Of a stretch of 54,381 bases of DNA, positions 27,943-36,432 are shown piece by piece (position 1 is the stretch's first letter; every line of letters begins with the position of its first letter). Origin of the DNA: Prosthecobacter sp. Its GTDB lineage: Bacteria; Verrucomicrobiota; Verrucomicrobiia; Verrucomicrobiales; Verrucomicrobiaceae. The position numbers and the translations under genes were made by a program. Location of the stretch: positions 1-54,381 of the forward strand of contig NZ_JACSRD010000213.1 of assembly GCF_014879935.1 (NCBI RefSeq). Direction: 5' to 3'. The notes beneath the pieces were generated by a model that saw nothing but the letters and a program-made list of their open reading frames with translations, was not told where the DNA came from and did not search any database.

Positions 27943-30606
27943 ATGCAAGACTCCAACACACGCCCCATCTCGGTAGCCGACGAAGTGAAGAACAGCTTCC
28001 TCGACTACTCGATGTCCGTCATTATCTCCCGCGCTTTGCCGGATGTGCGCGACGGATTGAAGCCCTCTCAGCGGCGTATCCTTTACGCGATGCATGAGCT
28101 GTCGCTTTACCCGCCGAAGAAGCATGTGAAGTGCGCGAAGATCGCGGGTGACACTTCGGGTAACTACCATCCGCACGGCGAGGCGGTCATTTACCCGACG
28201 CTCGTTCACATGGGGCAGGAATGGGCCATGCGGGAGACCTTGATCGATCCGCAGGGGAACTTCGGCAGCGTGGAAGGTGACCCTCCGGCGGCCATGCGTT
28301 ATACCGAGGCGCGCATGACGCACCTTGGCGGCGCTTTGATGCAGGACATGGACAAGGACACGGTCGATTTCGTCCCGAATTATGACGAGCGACTCACCGA
28401 GCCCACTGTGTTCCCGGCGGCGTTTCCAAACCTGCTCGTCAATGGCGGCACGGGTATCGCGGTCGGCATGGCGACGAATATGCCGCCGCACAACCTCGGC
28501 GAGGTCGTCGATGCCGTTTGCGCGCAGATTGACAATCCGGCGATCACCACGCCGGAGCTGATGGCGCACATCAAAGGGCCCGATTTCCCGACGGGATGCA
28601 CCATCATGGGCACCACGGGCATCCGCGAATACATGGAAACCGGTCACGGCAGCGTGCGGATCCGCGGTCAGGCCGAGATTGTCGAAAACGGCAACCGCGA
28701 GCAGATCGTCATCACCGAGATCCCCTACAACGTGAACCGCGCGGAGCTCGAAAAGAAGATCGCCGAGCTCGCGAACGAAAAAATCATACCGGAAATCAGC
28801 AGCGTGCGAAATGAGTCCGATGAGAACTCGCGCCTCGTCGTCGATTTGAAGAAGGATGCGCGTGCGCAGGTCGTGCTGAACAATTTATACAAGCACACCG
28901 AGCTGGAGGCCTCCTTCAGCGTCCACATGCTCGCCATCGACGGCAACCGCCCGCGCGTTTTCGGCATCAAAGACGCCATCGGCTGCTACATCGAGCACCG
29001 CCGCGAGGTCATCATCCGCCGCACGAAGTATCTGCTCGGCAAAGCTGAGGTGCAGGCCGAAAAACTCGAAGCCTTCCTCCTCGCGCTCGGTCACCTCGAT
29101 GATTTCATCAAGATCATCCGCGACAGCCGCAACCGCGACGAAGCCCGCGCCGGACTGAAGGCCTACACCTTCCCAGTCGCCACCGCCGAGAGCCTCGGCC
29201 TGCTCATTCGCGGCCAGCCGAGCATCCAGGACGGTCGCTACGTCTTCACCGACAAGCAGGTCGATGACATCCTCGAACTCCGCCTTTATCAGCTCACCGG
29301 CATGGAGCGTGACAAGGTGAAGGCCGAATACGACGCCATCCTCGCCACCATCAAGGACCTGCTCGACATCCTCGCGAACGAGCACCGCGTGCTCACGATC
29401 ATCAAAGACGAGCTGAACGTCATCAAGGCCAAGCACGCCACGCCGCGCCTCACGCGCATCGAGGCCGTCTCCGGCGACATCGACAGCGTCGATCTCATCC
29501 CGAACGAGGCCGCCATCGTCACGATGACGCACATGGGCAGCATCAAACGCACGCCCACCGCCGAATACCGTCTGCAAGGCCGCGGCGGCAAGGGCCTCAA
29601 AGGCATGGAAACCCGCGAGGCGCAGAGCGAGGAGGACGCCGACGACTTCGTCGAGCATCTCTTCAGCGCCCAGCTTCACGACTTCCTGCTCTTCTTCACG
29701 AACACGGGCCGCATGTATGTCGAGCGTGTGTATCAGATCCCGCAGGCCACCCGAACCGGCAAAGGCCGCAGCATCAAAAACGTGCTCAACCTTCGCACGG
29801 AGGAAAAAATCGCCAGCGTGCTCATCTTGAAGGCTCAAGGAGCCGAGGACGAGGCCATGTGGGCTGCAGATCGCTACGTGCTCTTCGCAACGAAGGACGG
29901 CACCATCAAGAAAACCGCCCTCGAAGAGTTCAAAAACTACCGCAAGGACGGCATCATCGCCATCAAGCTCGATGAAGGCAACGATCTCGTCGATGTCGTG
30001 CTCACCGACGGCACCAAGGAAGTCTGCCTCGTCACGCATGAAGGTATGTGCGTGCGTTTCCACGAAACCGGCGAAGATCCCACCTCGCCAAATCTGCGTC
30101 CGATCGGCCGCAACACGGCCGGCGTGCGTGGTGTGATGCTCGATGCCGACGACTTCCTTGTGAGCTGCCTCACCAACGAAGCTGGCACCATGGTGCTCGT
30201 CGTCAGCGAAAACGGCCTCGGCAAGCGCACGCCGTTCGAAGAATACCGCATGATCAACCGCGGTGGCAAAGGCGTCATCACCATGAACGTCACCGAAAAA
30301 ACCGGCAAAGTCGTCGCTGCTCTCGCCGTGAAGGAAACCGATGAGCTCATGCTCATGACCAGCAAAGGTCAAAGCGTGCGCATCAAGGTCAGCCAGATCC
30401 GCGAAACGGGCCGCAATGCCCAAGGCGTGAAGCTCATGACGCTGAACGAAGGCGAAACCATCCAGGACGTGGCCACGGTGATCGCGGATGAGGAGGAAGT
30501 GGGCGAACCCGCTGTTGAGGACTCAAAGGCCAGTTCCGAGCCTGACACTTCGTCTGTTCCGGAAGGTGCGGGCGAGGGCTCAAGTGGAGCGTCTGACCGC
30601 GTTTGA
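27943..30606 (+). CDS. gyrA: DNA gyrase subunit A
   Basis: The 887-residue subunit cuts and reseals DNA through Y120 in AMRYTEARM. The winged-helix region YHPHGEAVIYPTLVHM (residues 75-90) has A81 and P85 at the places of E. coli S83 and D87, the residues that anchor fluoroquinolones. The C-terminal beta-pinwheel carries the GyrA-box as QGRGGKG near residue 545, which supports true gyrase activity. The tail is acidic and Ser-rich. Length matches the family. A terminator-like hairpin follows at 30675. Confidence 0.96.
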   Translation: MQDSNTRPISVADEVKNSFLDYSMSVIISRALPDVRDGLKPSQRRILYAMHELSLYPPKKHVKCAKIAGDTSGNYHPHGEAVIYPTLVHMGQEWAMRETLIDPQGNFGSVEGDPPAAMRYTEARMTHLGGALMQDMDKDTVDFVPNYDERLTEPTVFPAAFPNLLVNGGTGIAVGMATNMPPHNLGEVVDAVCAQIDNPAITTPELMAHIKGPDFPTGCTIMGTTGIREYMETGHGSVRIRGQAEIVENGNREQIVITEIPYNVNRAELEKKIAELANEKIIPEISSVRNESDENSRLVVDLKKDARAQVVLNNLYKHTELEASFSVHMLAIDGNRPRVFGIKDAIGCYIEHRREVIIRRTKYLLGKAEVQAEKLEAFLLALGHLDDFIKIIRDSRNRDEARAGLKAYTFPVATAESLGLLIRGQPSIQDGRYVFTDKQVDDILELRLYQLTGMERDKVKAEYDAILATIKDLLDILANEHRVLTIIKDELNVIKAKHATPRLTRIEAVSGDIDSVDLIPNEAAIVTMTHMGSIKRTPTAEYRLQGRGGKGLKGMETREAQSEEDADDFVEHLFSAQLHDFLLFFTNTGRMYVERVYQIPQATRTGKGRSIKNVLNLRTEEKIASVLILKAQGAEDEAMWAADRYVLFATKDGTIKKTALEEFKNYRKDGIIAIKLDEGNDLVDVVLTDGTKEVCLVTHEGMCVRFHETGEDPTSPNLRPIGRNTAGVRGVMLDADDFLVSCLTNEAGTMVLVVSENGLGKRTPFEEYRMINRGGKGVITMNVTEKTGKVVAALAVKETDELMLMTSKGQSVRIKVSQIRETGRNAQGVKLMTLNEGETIQDVATVIADEEEVGEPAVEDSKASSEPDTSSVPEGAGEGSSGASDRV

Positions 30607-30674
30607 CAGGAACATTGACCCGGCCTGTCATGCGGACGTCAGTAAACGCGCAAGTTGTGAGAGCGTTTTTGAAG

Positions 30675-30694
30675 CTGCCGATTCGGCAGTTTTT
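30675..30694 (+). terminator. Terminator after gyrA
   Basis: CTGCCGA and TCGGCAG (30675-30681 with 30683-30689) form a short stem followed by TTTTT. It lies 69 nt after gyrA and abuts the end of the convergent redoxin gene. Confidence 0.5.
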
Positions 30695-30697
30695 GAA

Positions 30698-31243
30698 TCA
30701 CTTCATGCCGCCGATCTTGCAGCCTTGGGCTTCATGCTGTGGCTCTGGCACGGGTTTGCCGGCGAGGATGGCGTCCAGTGCGTTGCGCAGGTCCTGGGTG
30801 GTCGCTGCACGCTGGCGTTTCGTGGGGCCGAGGTACAGGTCGTTGATGCGGCCTTTGTAGAGTGTCTTGCCAACTGCGTCCATCACCACGGCCTCCGGGG
30901 TGATTTTGGCCTGAACCTGCTTCGCCAGGACCTGTGCCTTGTCGATCAAGACGGTCGTTTTGACCTCGGAAAGGACCGCGTGCTCCAGGGCGACCTCTTT
31001 GGTGATCTCTGGATCGGAGTGGACGAGGTGAACCACTGCTTTGTCGGCGTAGTCGGCGGAGATCTGGTTGATCTCCTTCATGAACGACTTGGTCGTCGAG
31101 CAGAAGGGCGACACGAAGAACAGCACGACGGCCTTCTTGTCGCTGGCCGCCAGTGGATCGTAGCTTTGGCCGTCCGTGGCGGGCAATTCGAGCGCCGAGA
31201 CGCTGCCGGTGAACAGCAGCAGGGCGCAGAGCAAGGTTTTCAT
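30698..31243 (-). CDS. Secreted thioredoxin-fold redoxin
   Basis: The 181-residue protein starts with a signal peptide (MKTLLCALLLFTGSVSA). The thioredoxin-like fold is indicated by KAVVLFFVSPFCSTTKSF, ITPEAVVMDAVGKTLYKGRIND and ALDAILAGKPVP. The expected redox motif is CSTT (C50) rather than CxxC, so only one cysteine is at the active site. A second cysteine near the C-terminus (QGCKIGG) may be the partner. This combination, one N-terminal Cys plus a C-terminal GC-I motif, recurs in redoxin families of planctomycetes and relatives. Substrate is unknown; periplasmic location is likely. It lies 4 nt after fabD. Confidence 0.78.
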   Translation of the reverse strand: MKTLLCALLLFTGSVSALELPATDGQSYDPLAASDKKAVVLFFVSPFCSTTKSFMKEINQISADYADKAVVHLVHSDPEITKEVALEHAVLSEVKTTVLIDKAQVLAKQVQAKITPEAVVMDAVGKTLYKGRINDLYLGPTKRQRAATTQDLRNALDAILAGKPVPEPQHEAQGCKIGGMK

Positions 31244-31247
31244 GGCC

Positions 31248-32171
31248 TTATTGCAGTTGGGCGACCGCCGCGTCGAGCGAGGCGACGTCCTTGATCGAGA
31301 TCACCTTCACGGATTTGTCGATCTTGCCCATGAGTCCGGCGAGGGTGGCATCGGGGCCGAGTTCGATGAAGAGCGTGTGCCCAGCGGCGATCAGATGCTG
31401 CATGGATTCGACCCAGCGAACGCTGCCAGTGACCTGGCTCGTGAGCGTGGAGCGAATCTCCTCCGGAGTCGAAACCGGGCGTGCTTCGAAGTTGCAGACC
31501 ACGGGCACTCGCGGGCTTTGAATCGTCGCGGTGGACAGGGCTGCGGCGAGTTTGTCCTGCGCGGTCTTCATCAAGCGGCTGTGATAGGCGCCGGCGACGG
31601 GCAGGGGAATCGCGCGTTTGATGCCTTTTTCCTTCGCCTTGGCTGCGGCGGCTTCGATGCCTTCGACACTGCCACTGAGCACGATCTGTCCGGGAGCGTT
31701 GAGGTTGGCGACATCGACGTCACATTCCTGGGCGAGTTCACGGATGGCGGATTCTTCGCCGCCGATCATGGCCAGCATGGCACCCTTGGTGTTTTCGCAG
31801 GCTTCCTCCATGAAGCTGCCGCGCTGGAAGACAAGATTGAGGCCGGTGGCGAAATCGAATGTCCCTGCGGCGGCGTGCGCGGTGAATTCTCCCAGGGAAA
31901 GACCGGCCGTGGCGGTGATTTCGAGCGAGGGCACCTTCGATTTGAGCACTTCCAGGATGGCGAGGCCATGCGCATAGAGCGCAGGCTGGCAGCGGCTGGT
32001 CTTGGTGAGCTCCTCCATGGGGCCTTCGAACATCGCATTCGTCAGCCAGGGGCCGATGGCGTTGTTGGCGGCGTCAAACAGGTCACGCACGACGGGGTAG
32101 GCATCGGCGAGGTCTTTGCCCATGCCGACTTTTTGGGCGCCTTGACCGGCGAAGAGGAGAACTGCTTTCAT
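31248..32171 (-). CDS. fabD: Malonyl-CoA:ACP transacylase
   Basis: The 307-residue enzyme transfers malonyl from CoA to acyl carrier protein at the start of fatty acid synthesis. FAGQGAQKVGMG is at the N-terminus, the nucleophile is S92 in GLSLGE, the active-site arginine is in FQRGSFMEEA, and the catalytic histidine is H197 in AYHSRLM. NLNAPGQIVLSG is also typical. Other fatty acid genes are not adjacent; instead it lies between glycerate kinase upstream and a secreted redoxin downstream on the same strand, with a 48-nt and a 4-nt gap. Confidence 0.95.
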   Translation of the reverse strand: MKAVLLFAGQGAQKVGMGKDLADAYPVVRDLFDAANNAIGPWLTNAMFEGPMEELTKTSRCQPALYAHGLAILEVLKSKVPSLEITATAGLSLGEFTAHAAAGTFDFATGLNLVFQRGSFMEEACENTKGAMLAMIGGEESAIRELAQECDVDVANLNAPGQIVLSGSVEGIEAAAAKAKEKGIKRAIPLPVAGAYHSRLMKTAQDKLAAALSTATIQSPRVPVVCNFEARPVSTPEEIRSTLTSQVTGSVRWVESMQHLIAAGHTLFIELGPDATLAGLMGKIDKSVKVISIKDVASLDAAVAQLQ

Positions 32172-32219
32172 GAAGGGAGATGAGGGATCAGGGATGAGGG
32201 TGGGAGGGATTGAGCACGG

Positions 32220-33347
32220 TCAGCGAGGCTGTGCAAGTGCTTGCAAGGCAGGGGATTGCGAGAGCACGGCGGCTTCAAGGAGTTCGGCACCGCGTCGCAT
32301 GGCCTCGGCCAGCGGCATTTCGGCGGGCTTGATGGCGCAAAGCAGGTCAAAGCGGGTGCGGAGCTGGTCTTCGGCCTCGATGGCTCCGGCGAACGCGGCG
32401 ACGGGTTTTCCGAGCGCCCTGGCCATGCCAGCCACACCCATCGGACCTTTGCCGTGCAGTGTCTGGGCGTCGAGACGGCCTTCACCCGTGATGACGAGGT
32501 CAGCCGCCGCGATCCGATCCTTCAAATGCACGAGATCGGCGATCAGATCGAATCCACTGGTGAGCCGGGCTTTGCAGAAGGTCATGAGGCCGAAACCCAG
32601 TCCACCAGCGGCTCCAGCGCCGGGAACATCACGATGGTTGATGCCGAGGTCCCGTTTCGCAATGTCAGCGAGGCGCAGGAGGCGGGACTCGAAGAAATCG
32701 CAGTCCGTGACGCCCTTCTGCGGGCCATAAACCCGCGTGCAGCCCTGCGGGCCGAGCAGCGGATTGTTCACATCACAAGCGACGAGAATTTCAGGAAGGT
32801 CGAGCTTGGTCGGCGGGACGATGCGGGACAGGCGGTCCATGTTTTGAATCTCAGGCTCCAGCGGGGAACCATCCGCATCGAGAAACCGAAACCCCAGGAC
32901 GTGGGCCATGCCGATGCCGCCATCGTTCGTGGCGCTGCCGCCGATGCCGATGACGATGCGACTGACACCCCTGTTGATGGCGTCCTGCATCATCCAGCCG
33001 GTGCCGCCGGTGGTGGCGGTGGCAGGATCGAGCGGAAGATCGCTGACCATTGCTAGGCCGGAGGCGGCGCTCATTTCCATGACGGCTTCGAGCGTGCCGC
33101 CATCCCGCACCAGGCCGTAACGGGCCACGGCGGGCCGCTTGCGGGCGTCGCTGGTGGGAACGCTGCACCACTCGCCACGGAGCGCGGCAATGACGGCCTC
33201 CGCCGTGCCTTCGCCACCGTCGGCGATGGGGCAGGAATCGCATTCCACGCCGGGAAGCGCCTGTTTCAGGGCAGATTCGATGGCCTGGGCGGCGGCGGTG
33301 GCGGCAATGGAGCCCTTGAACTTGTCGATGGCGACGAGGATGCGCAT
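32220..33347 (-). CDS. Glycerate kinase, type I
   Basis: The 375-residue enzyme phosphorylates D-glycerate. The N-terminus MRILVAIDKFKGSIAA is the family signature, followed by PIADGGEGTAEA, GIGGSATNDGGIGM (the glycine-rich loop), ACDVNNPLLGPQG and VITGEGRLDAQTLHGKGP. The ATG at 33347 was chosen for that N-terminus; the frame continues upstream without similarity. It may feed glycolate/glycerate carbon into central metabolism. Upstream it faces a divergent histidine-kinase gene across 226 bp. Confidence 0.93.
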   Translation of the reverse strand: MRILVAIDKFKGSIAATAAAQAIESALKQALPGVECDSCPIADGGEGTAEAVIAALRGEWCSVPTSDARKRPAVARYGLVRDGGTLEAVMEMSAASGLAMVSDLPLDPATATTGGTGWMMQDAINRGVSRIVIGIGGSATNDGGIGMAHVLGFRFLDADGSPLEPEIQNMDRLSRIVPPTKLDLPEILVACDVNNPLLGPQGCTRVYGPQKGVTDCDFFESRLLRLADIAKRDLGINHRDVPGAGAAGGLGFGLMTFCKARLTSGFDLIADLVHLKDRIAAADLVITGEGRLDAQTLHGKGPMGVAGMARALGKPVAAFAGAIEAEDQLRTRFDLLCAIKPAEMPLAEAMRRGAELLEAAVLSQSPALQALAQPR

Positions 33348-33573
33348 GGAACCGCCGATGATGGCGAGGTGGCACCGGCTGCCAAGGCGCGGTGTGTTCT
33401 GAATCGGCAGTGGTGGGCCGTCCTCACACATCGGCGGGGAAGGGCCCGGGCCGAGCCTTGGAAATCGGGCAAAAAGCAGGGCCAGAACAGGCCGGGAGAT
33501 TGTCAGGAAGTTGTAATTTGGCGTTGCTTGGCAGCTGATGATCCGCCTATATTTACCATAGTTTGTAAAATTT

Positions 33574-35019
33574 ATGTCTTTTGTGGCTTTGGCAGACACC
33601 AGTCCTCCTCTGGTTCAAGCAAGGCAGGAGCGCGTTTCATACGACACTCCTGCCGAGGCGCTGCCGCGTGCCGACAAGTTCGAGCAAGAGCAGATGGAGC
33701 TGAACCTCCGCAATGCCCGAATGGGGGCGTGGTTCGTGATGGTCCTGGTGCCGCTGTGCAATTTCCTCGACTGGATGGCCTACCCGGAGCGGGGCTGGGA
33801 ATTCCTCGTTCTGCGGGTGGCCTGCGCCGCGAGTTGCGTGCCCCTGCTGCTGGCGCTGAATGGCTCCCTGGGGCGGAAATACTGCCGCGCCTACCCGGTG
33901 GTGCTGCCGCTGCTGCCGGCGCTCATGATCTGCTTCATGATCTATCTCAGCGGTGATCCCGGCTCAGGCTACTACGCCGGGCTCACGCTGTGCATCGTGG
34001 CCACGTCCTTTGTGTTCCACTGGACCTTCCGGGAGATCGGTCTGACGCTCGGTCTGGTGGTGGTGGCCTATCTGGCCTCCACGCTGCCGAATTTGAAGGA
34101 GGCGGAAGATCCCCGCGCGCTAGGCATCTTCGTGAACAACACCGGTTTCATCCTGCTGAACTGCGTCGTGCTCTACTTCGGCAGCCGCCAGCATCACGCC
34201 ATCCGCGTGCGCGAGTTCCGCAACCGCTGCAAGGTCGAGGACCAGCGCGAGGAGCTGTCCGCACGCAACGAGGAGCTCACCGCCACGCTGAAGCGCCTTC
34301 GCGAGACCGAGGCGCAGCTCGATCAGAGCGAAAAGCTCGCCTCCATCGGCCGTCTCAGCGCAGGGATCGTCCACGAGATCAACAATCCGCTGAACTACGT
34401 GAAGTCGGCCATCTACCTGCTCAAGAAGAAGAGCCGCCACCTGCCGCCGGAGATGGCGGAAAGCTTTGAGAGCATCGCTGCCGACATCGGCGAGGGCATC
34501 GACCGCGTGGCCGCCATCGTGTCCGACCTGCGCACCTTTGCCCATCCGGAAAACCGTGGCGCACGGCCGATCGATCTGCACGAAACCTCGCGCAAGGCCT
34601 TGCGCCTCCTGGCCAAGGAGATCCACGACCGTCAAGTCACGCTGGTGGATGAGATCCCGCCCGGGATCATCGCCCAGGGGGATGAAAACTACCTGATCCA
34701 GATCCTGCTCAACCTCGTCCAGAATAGCCTTGATGCCCTCGCCGGCCGTCCTGATCCCACGATCCTCATCAAGGCGCAGCCCACCGCCTCCGGCGTCGAT
34801 TTGATCGTCCGCGACAACGGCAGCGGCATTCCCAAGGAGAACCTCTCGAAGATCTTCGATCCCTTTTTCACCACGAAGCAAGTCGGGCAGGGCATGGGCC
34901 TCGGCCTCAGCATTTGCTTCCGCCTCATCCAGCAGATGGGCGGCGAGGTGAAGATCGACACCGCCGAAGGCAGTCACACGCAGTTCACCCTCAGTCTCAG
35001 GAGGCCCGCCCATGCCTGA
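33574..35019 (+). CDS. Membrane sensor histidine kinase
   Basis: The 481-residue protein has an N-terminal polar part (1-50), a membrane region with about six helices (residues 52-205), a coiled coil (215-255) and a kinase core. The H-box is SAGIVHEINNPLNY with phospho-acceptor H267. The ATPase domain has N-box LVQNSLDA, G1 DNGSGIP, F-box FDPFFTTK and G2 GLGLSICF. There is no extracytoplasmic sensor domain, so the signal may be sensed within the membrane. Its last 8 nt overlap the next gene, which encodes a receiver protein, so the two form a two-component pair. Confidence 0.92.
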   Translation: MSFVALADTSPPLVQARQERVSYDTPAEALPRADKFEQEQMELNLRNARMGAWFVMVLVPLCNFLDWMAYPERGWEFLVLRVACAASCVPLLLALNGSLGRKYCRAYPVVLPLLPALMICFMIYLSGDPGSGYYAGLTLCIVATSFVFHWTFREIGLTLGLVVVAYLASTLPNLKEAEDPRALGIFVNNTGFILLNCVVLYFGSRQHHAIRVREFRNRCKVEDQREELSARNEELTATLKRLRETEAQLDQSEKLASIGRLSAGIVHEINNPLNYVKSAIYLLKKKSRHLPPEMAESFESIAADIGEGIDRVAAIVSDLRTFAHPENRGARPIDLHETSRKALRLLAKEIHDRQVTLVDEIPPGIIAQGDENYLIQILLNLVQNSLDALAGRPDPTILIKAQPTASGVDLIVRDNGSGIPKENLSKIFDPFFTTKQVGQGMGLGLSICFRLIQQMGGEVKIDTAEGSHTQFTLSLRRPAHA

Positions 35020-36286
35020 GATCGCCATGCCCACCCAGTTGAAGTCGCCTTATCACATCCTCTATGTGGATGACGAGGAAAAGGCGCTGCATTACTTCCG
35101 CGAGCTCTTCGGCGACGACTACATCGTCCACATCGCCACCAACGCGATGGATGGCTACCGCATCCTCCAGGAATACGGCACCCAGATCGGCCTGCTCCTC
35201 ACCGACCAGCGCATGCCCGGCCCCAGCGGCGTCGAATTGATGGAGCACGCCCGCAAGCTCAATCCCAACCTCATCCGCATCCTCGTCACCGCCTACACCG
35301 ATTATCAGGCCGCCGTGGACGCCGTGAATTCCGGCCGCTGCTTCCGCTACCTCCACAAGCCCTGGGACCCCGAGGAGCTCGAGGTCGTCATCAAGCACGC
35401 CCTCGACTACTACCACGCCCTCATCGAGCGCGAGCGACTCCTCGTCGAAAAGGCGGACACCGTCCGCCACATGCTGTCCTCCGACAAGATCTCCGGCCTC
35501 GGCATCCTCGCGGAAGGATTGAACCACCACCTCCGCAACGCCCTCACCGTCGTCCGCGCCTTCATTGACCTCGCCCCCATGAAGCTCATGGAGGAGATCG
35601 GCGGCGCCCGTCCGCGCGACATGTCCTTCTGGGGCGATGTGCAAAATCAGGCCCAGGGCCAGATCGACCGCATCCAGTCCCTCCTCGCCCGCCTGGCCGA
35701 AGCCTCCCACGCCAAGCAGCTCGATCGTGGCGACGAATGCACGCTCAACGCCGTGCTCGACGAGATGATCAACATGTTCGCCACCTCTCTCCAGGCCAAG
35801 AACCTGCACGTCGATGTCGAACTCGCCCCGGACATCCCCATCCTGCACGTCCAGGGCAGCCGTTTCCGGCAGATGTGGCGTCTCATCTTCATGGAGGAGA
35901 TCACCCACCTCGCCGCCGGCGACAGCATCCAGATCAGCGCCCGCGTGAAACGCGACGCCGCCGGCCAGGACAACCTCGTCATTTACGTCCGCGACACCGG
36001 TGCCTGGGAGGGCACCGACAAGCCCGCGAATCTCTTCGATCCCTTCTACACCCGCAGCCGGAAGCCCGACGACTTCGGCGTGAACATGATGGCCTGCTAC
36101 GTCACCATGCACCTCCACGGTGGCACCGCCGAAGCCCGCCACCTGGAGCCCCGCGGCCTTGAGCTCCGCCTCAGCATGCCGCTCGATCCCACCGTCCGTC
36201 CAAAGCAGGAGGAGGACTTCTTCCGCCAGCTTCTCCACCACGAGCAGCGCTGGAAACAGCGTGAGGAAGTCATGGCCGCCGCCTGA
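35012..36286 (+). CDS. Response regulator fused to a degenerate histidine kinase
   Basis: The 424-residue protein opens with a receiver domain: acidic D20/D21, phospho-acceptor D65 in LLTDQRMPG, T93 and K116 in HKPWD. A helical HisKA-like region follows, with EGLNHHLRN where H172 aligns with the phospho-histidine. The C-terminal part resembles an HATPase domain with VRDTG and NLFDPFYTRS, but the N-box and the last glycine-rich lid are weak, so ATP binding is doubtful. There is no DNA-binding output. It overlaps the upstream kinase by 8 nt. It probably relays or modulates that kinase's phosphate; the final output is not in the window. A strong hairpin terminator follows. Confidence 0.82.
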   Translation: MPEIAMPTQLKSPYHILYVDDEEKALHYFRELFGDDYIVHIATNAMDGYRILQEYGTQIGLLLTDQRMPGPSGVELMEHARKLNPNLIRILVTAYTDYQAAVDAVNSGRCFRYLHKPWDPEELEVVIKHALDYYHALIERERLLVEKADTVRHMLSSDKISGLGILAEGLNHHLRNALTVVRAFIDLAPMKLMEEIGGARPRDMSFWGDVQNQAQGQIDRIQSLLARLAEASHAKQLDRGDECTLNAVLDEMINMFATSLQAKNLHVDVELAPDIPILHVQGSRFRQMWRLIFMEEITHLAAGDSIQISARVKRDAAGQDNLVIYVRDTGAWEGTDKPANLFDPFYTRSRKPDDFGVNMMACYVTMHLHGGTAEARHLEPRGLELRLSMPLDPTVRPKQEEDFFRQLLHHEQRWKQREEVMAAA

Positions 36287-36347
36287 TCGCAGCCCCGCTG
36301 TTCTCAGTTCTAGCCCGGGCTAAGCGGGGCTAAAGCCTCTTCGTGCA

Positions 36348-36391
36348 TTGTTCACGCTGCGTGAGAAAAGCCCTTCACGCAGCGTGAACAA
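36348..36391 (+). terminator. Strong hairpin after the two-component pair
   Basis: Positions 36348-36364 and 36375-36391 form a perfect 17-bp inverted repeat with a 10-nt loop. A second hairpin CGCGGACG/CGTCCGCG follows at 36410-36429. There is no clear U-tract. The pair lies between the kinase operon and the group II intron. Confidence 0.6.
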
Positions 36392-36432
36392 CATACTCAA
36401 GCCCTCCATCGCGGACGAGGGCGTCCGCGCTC

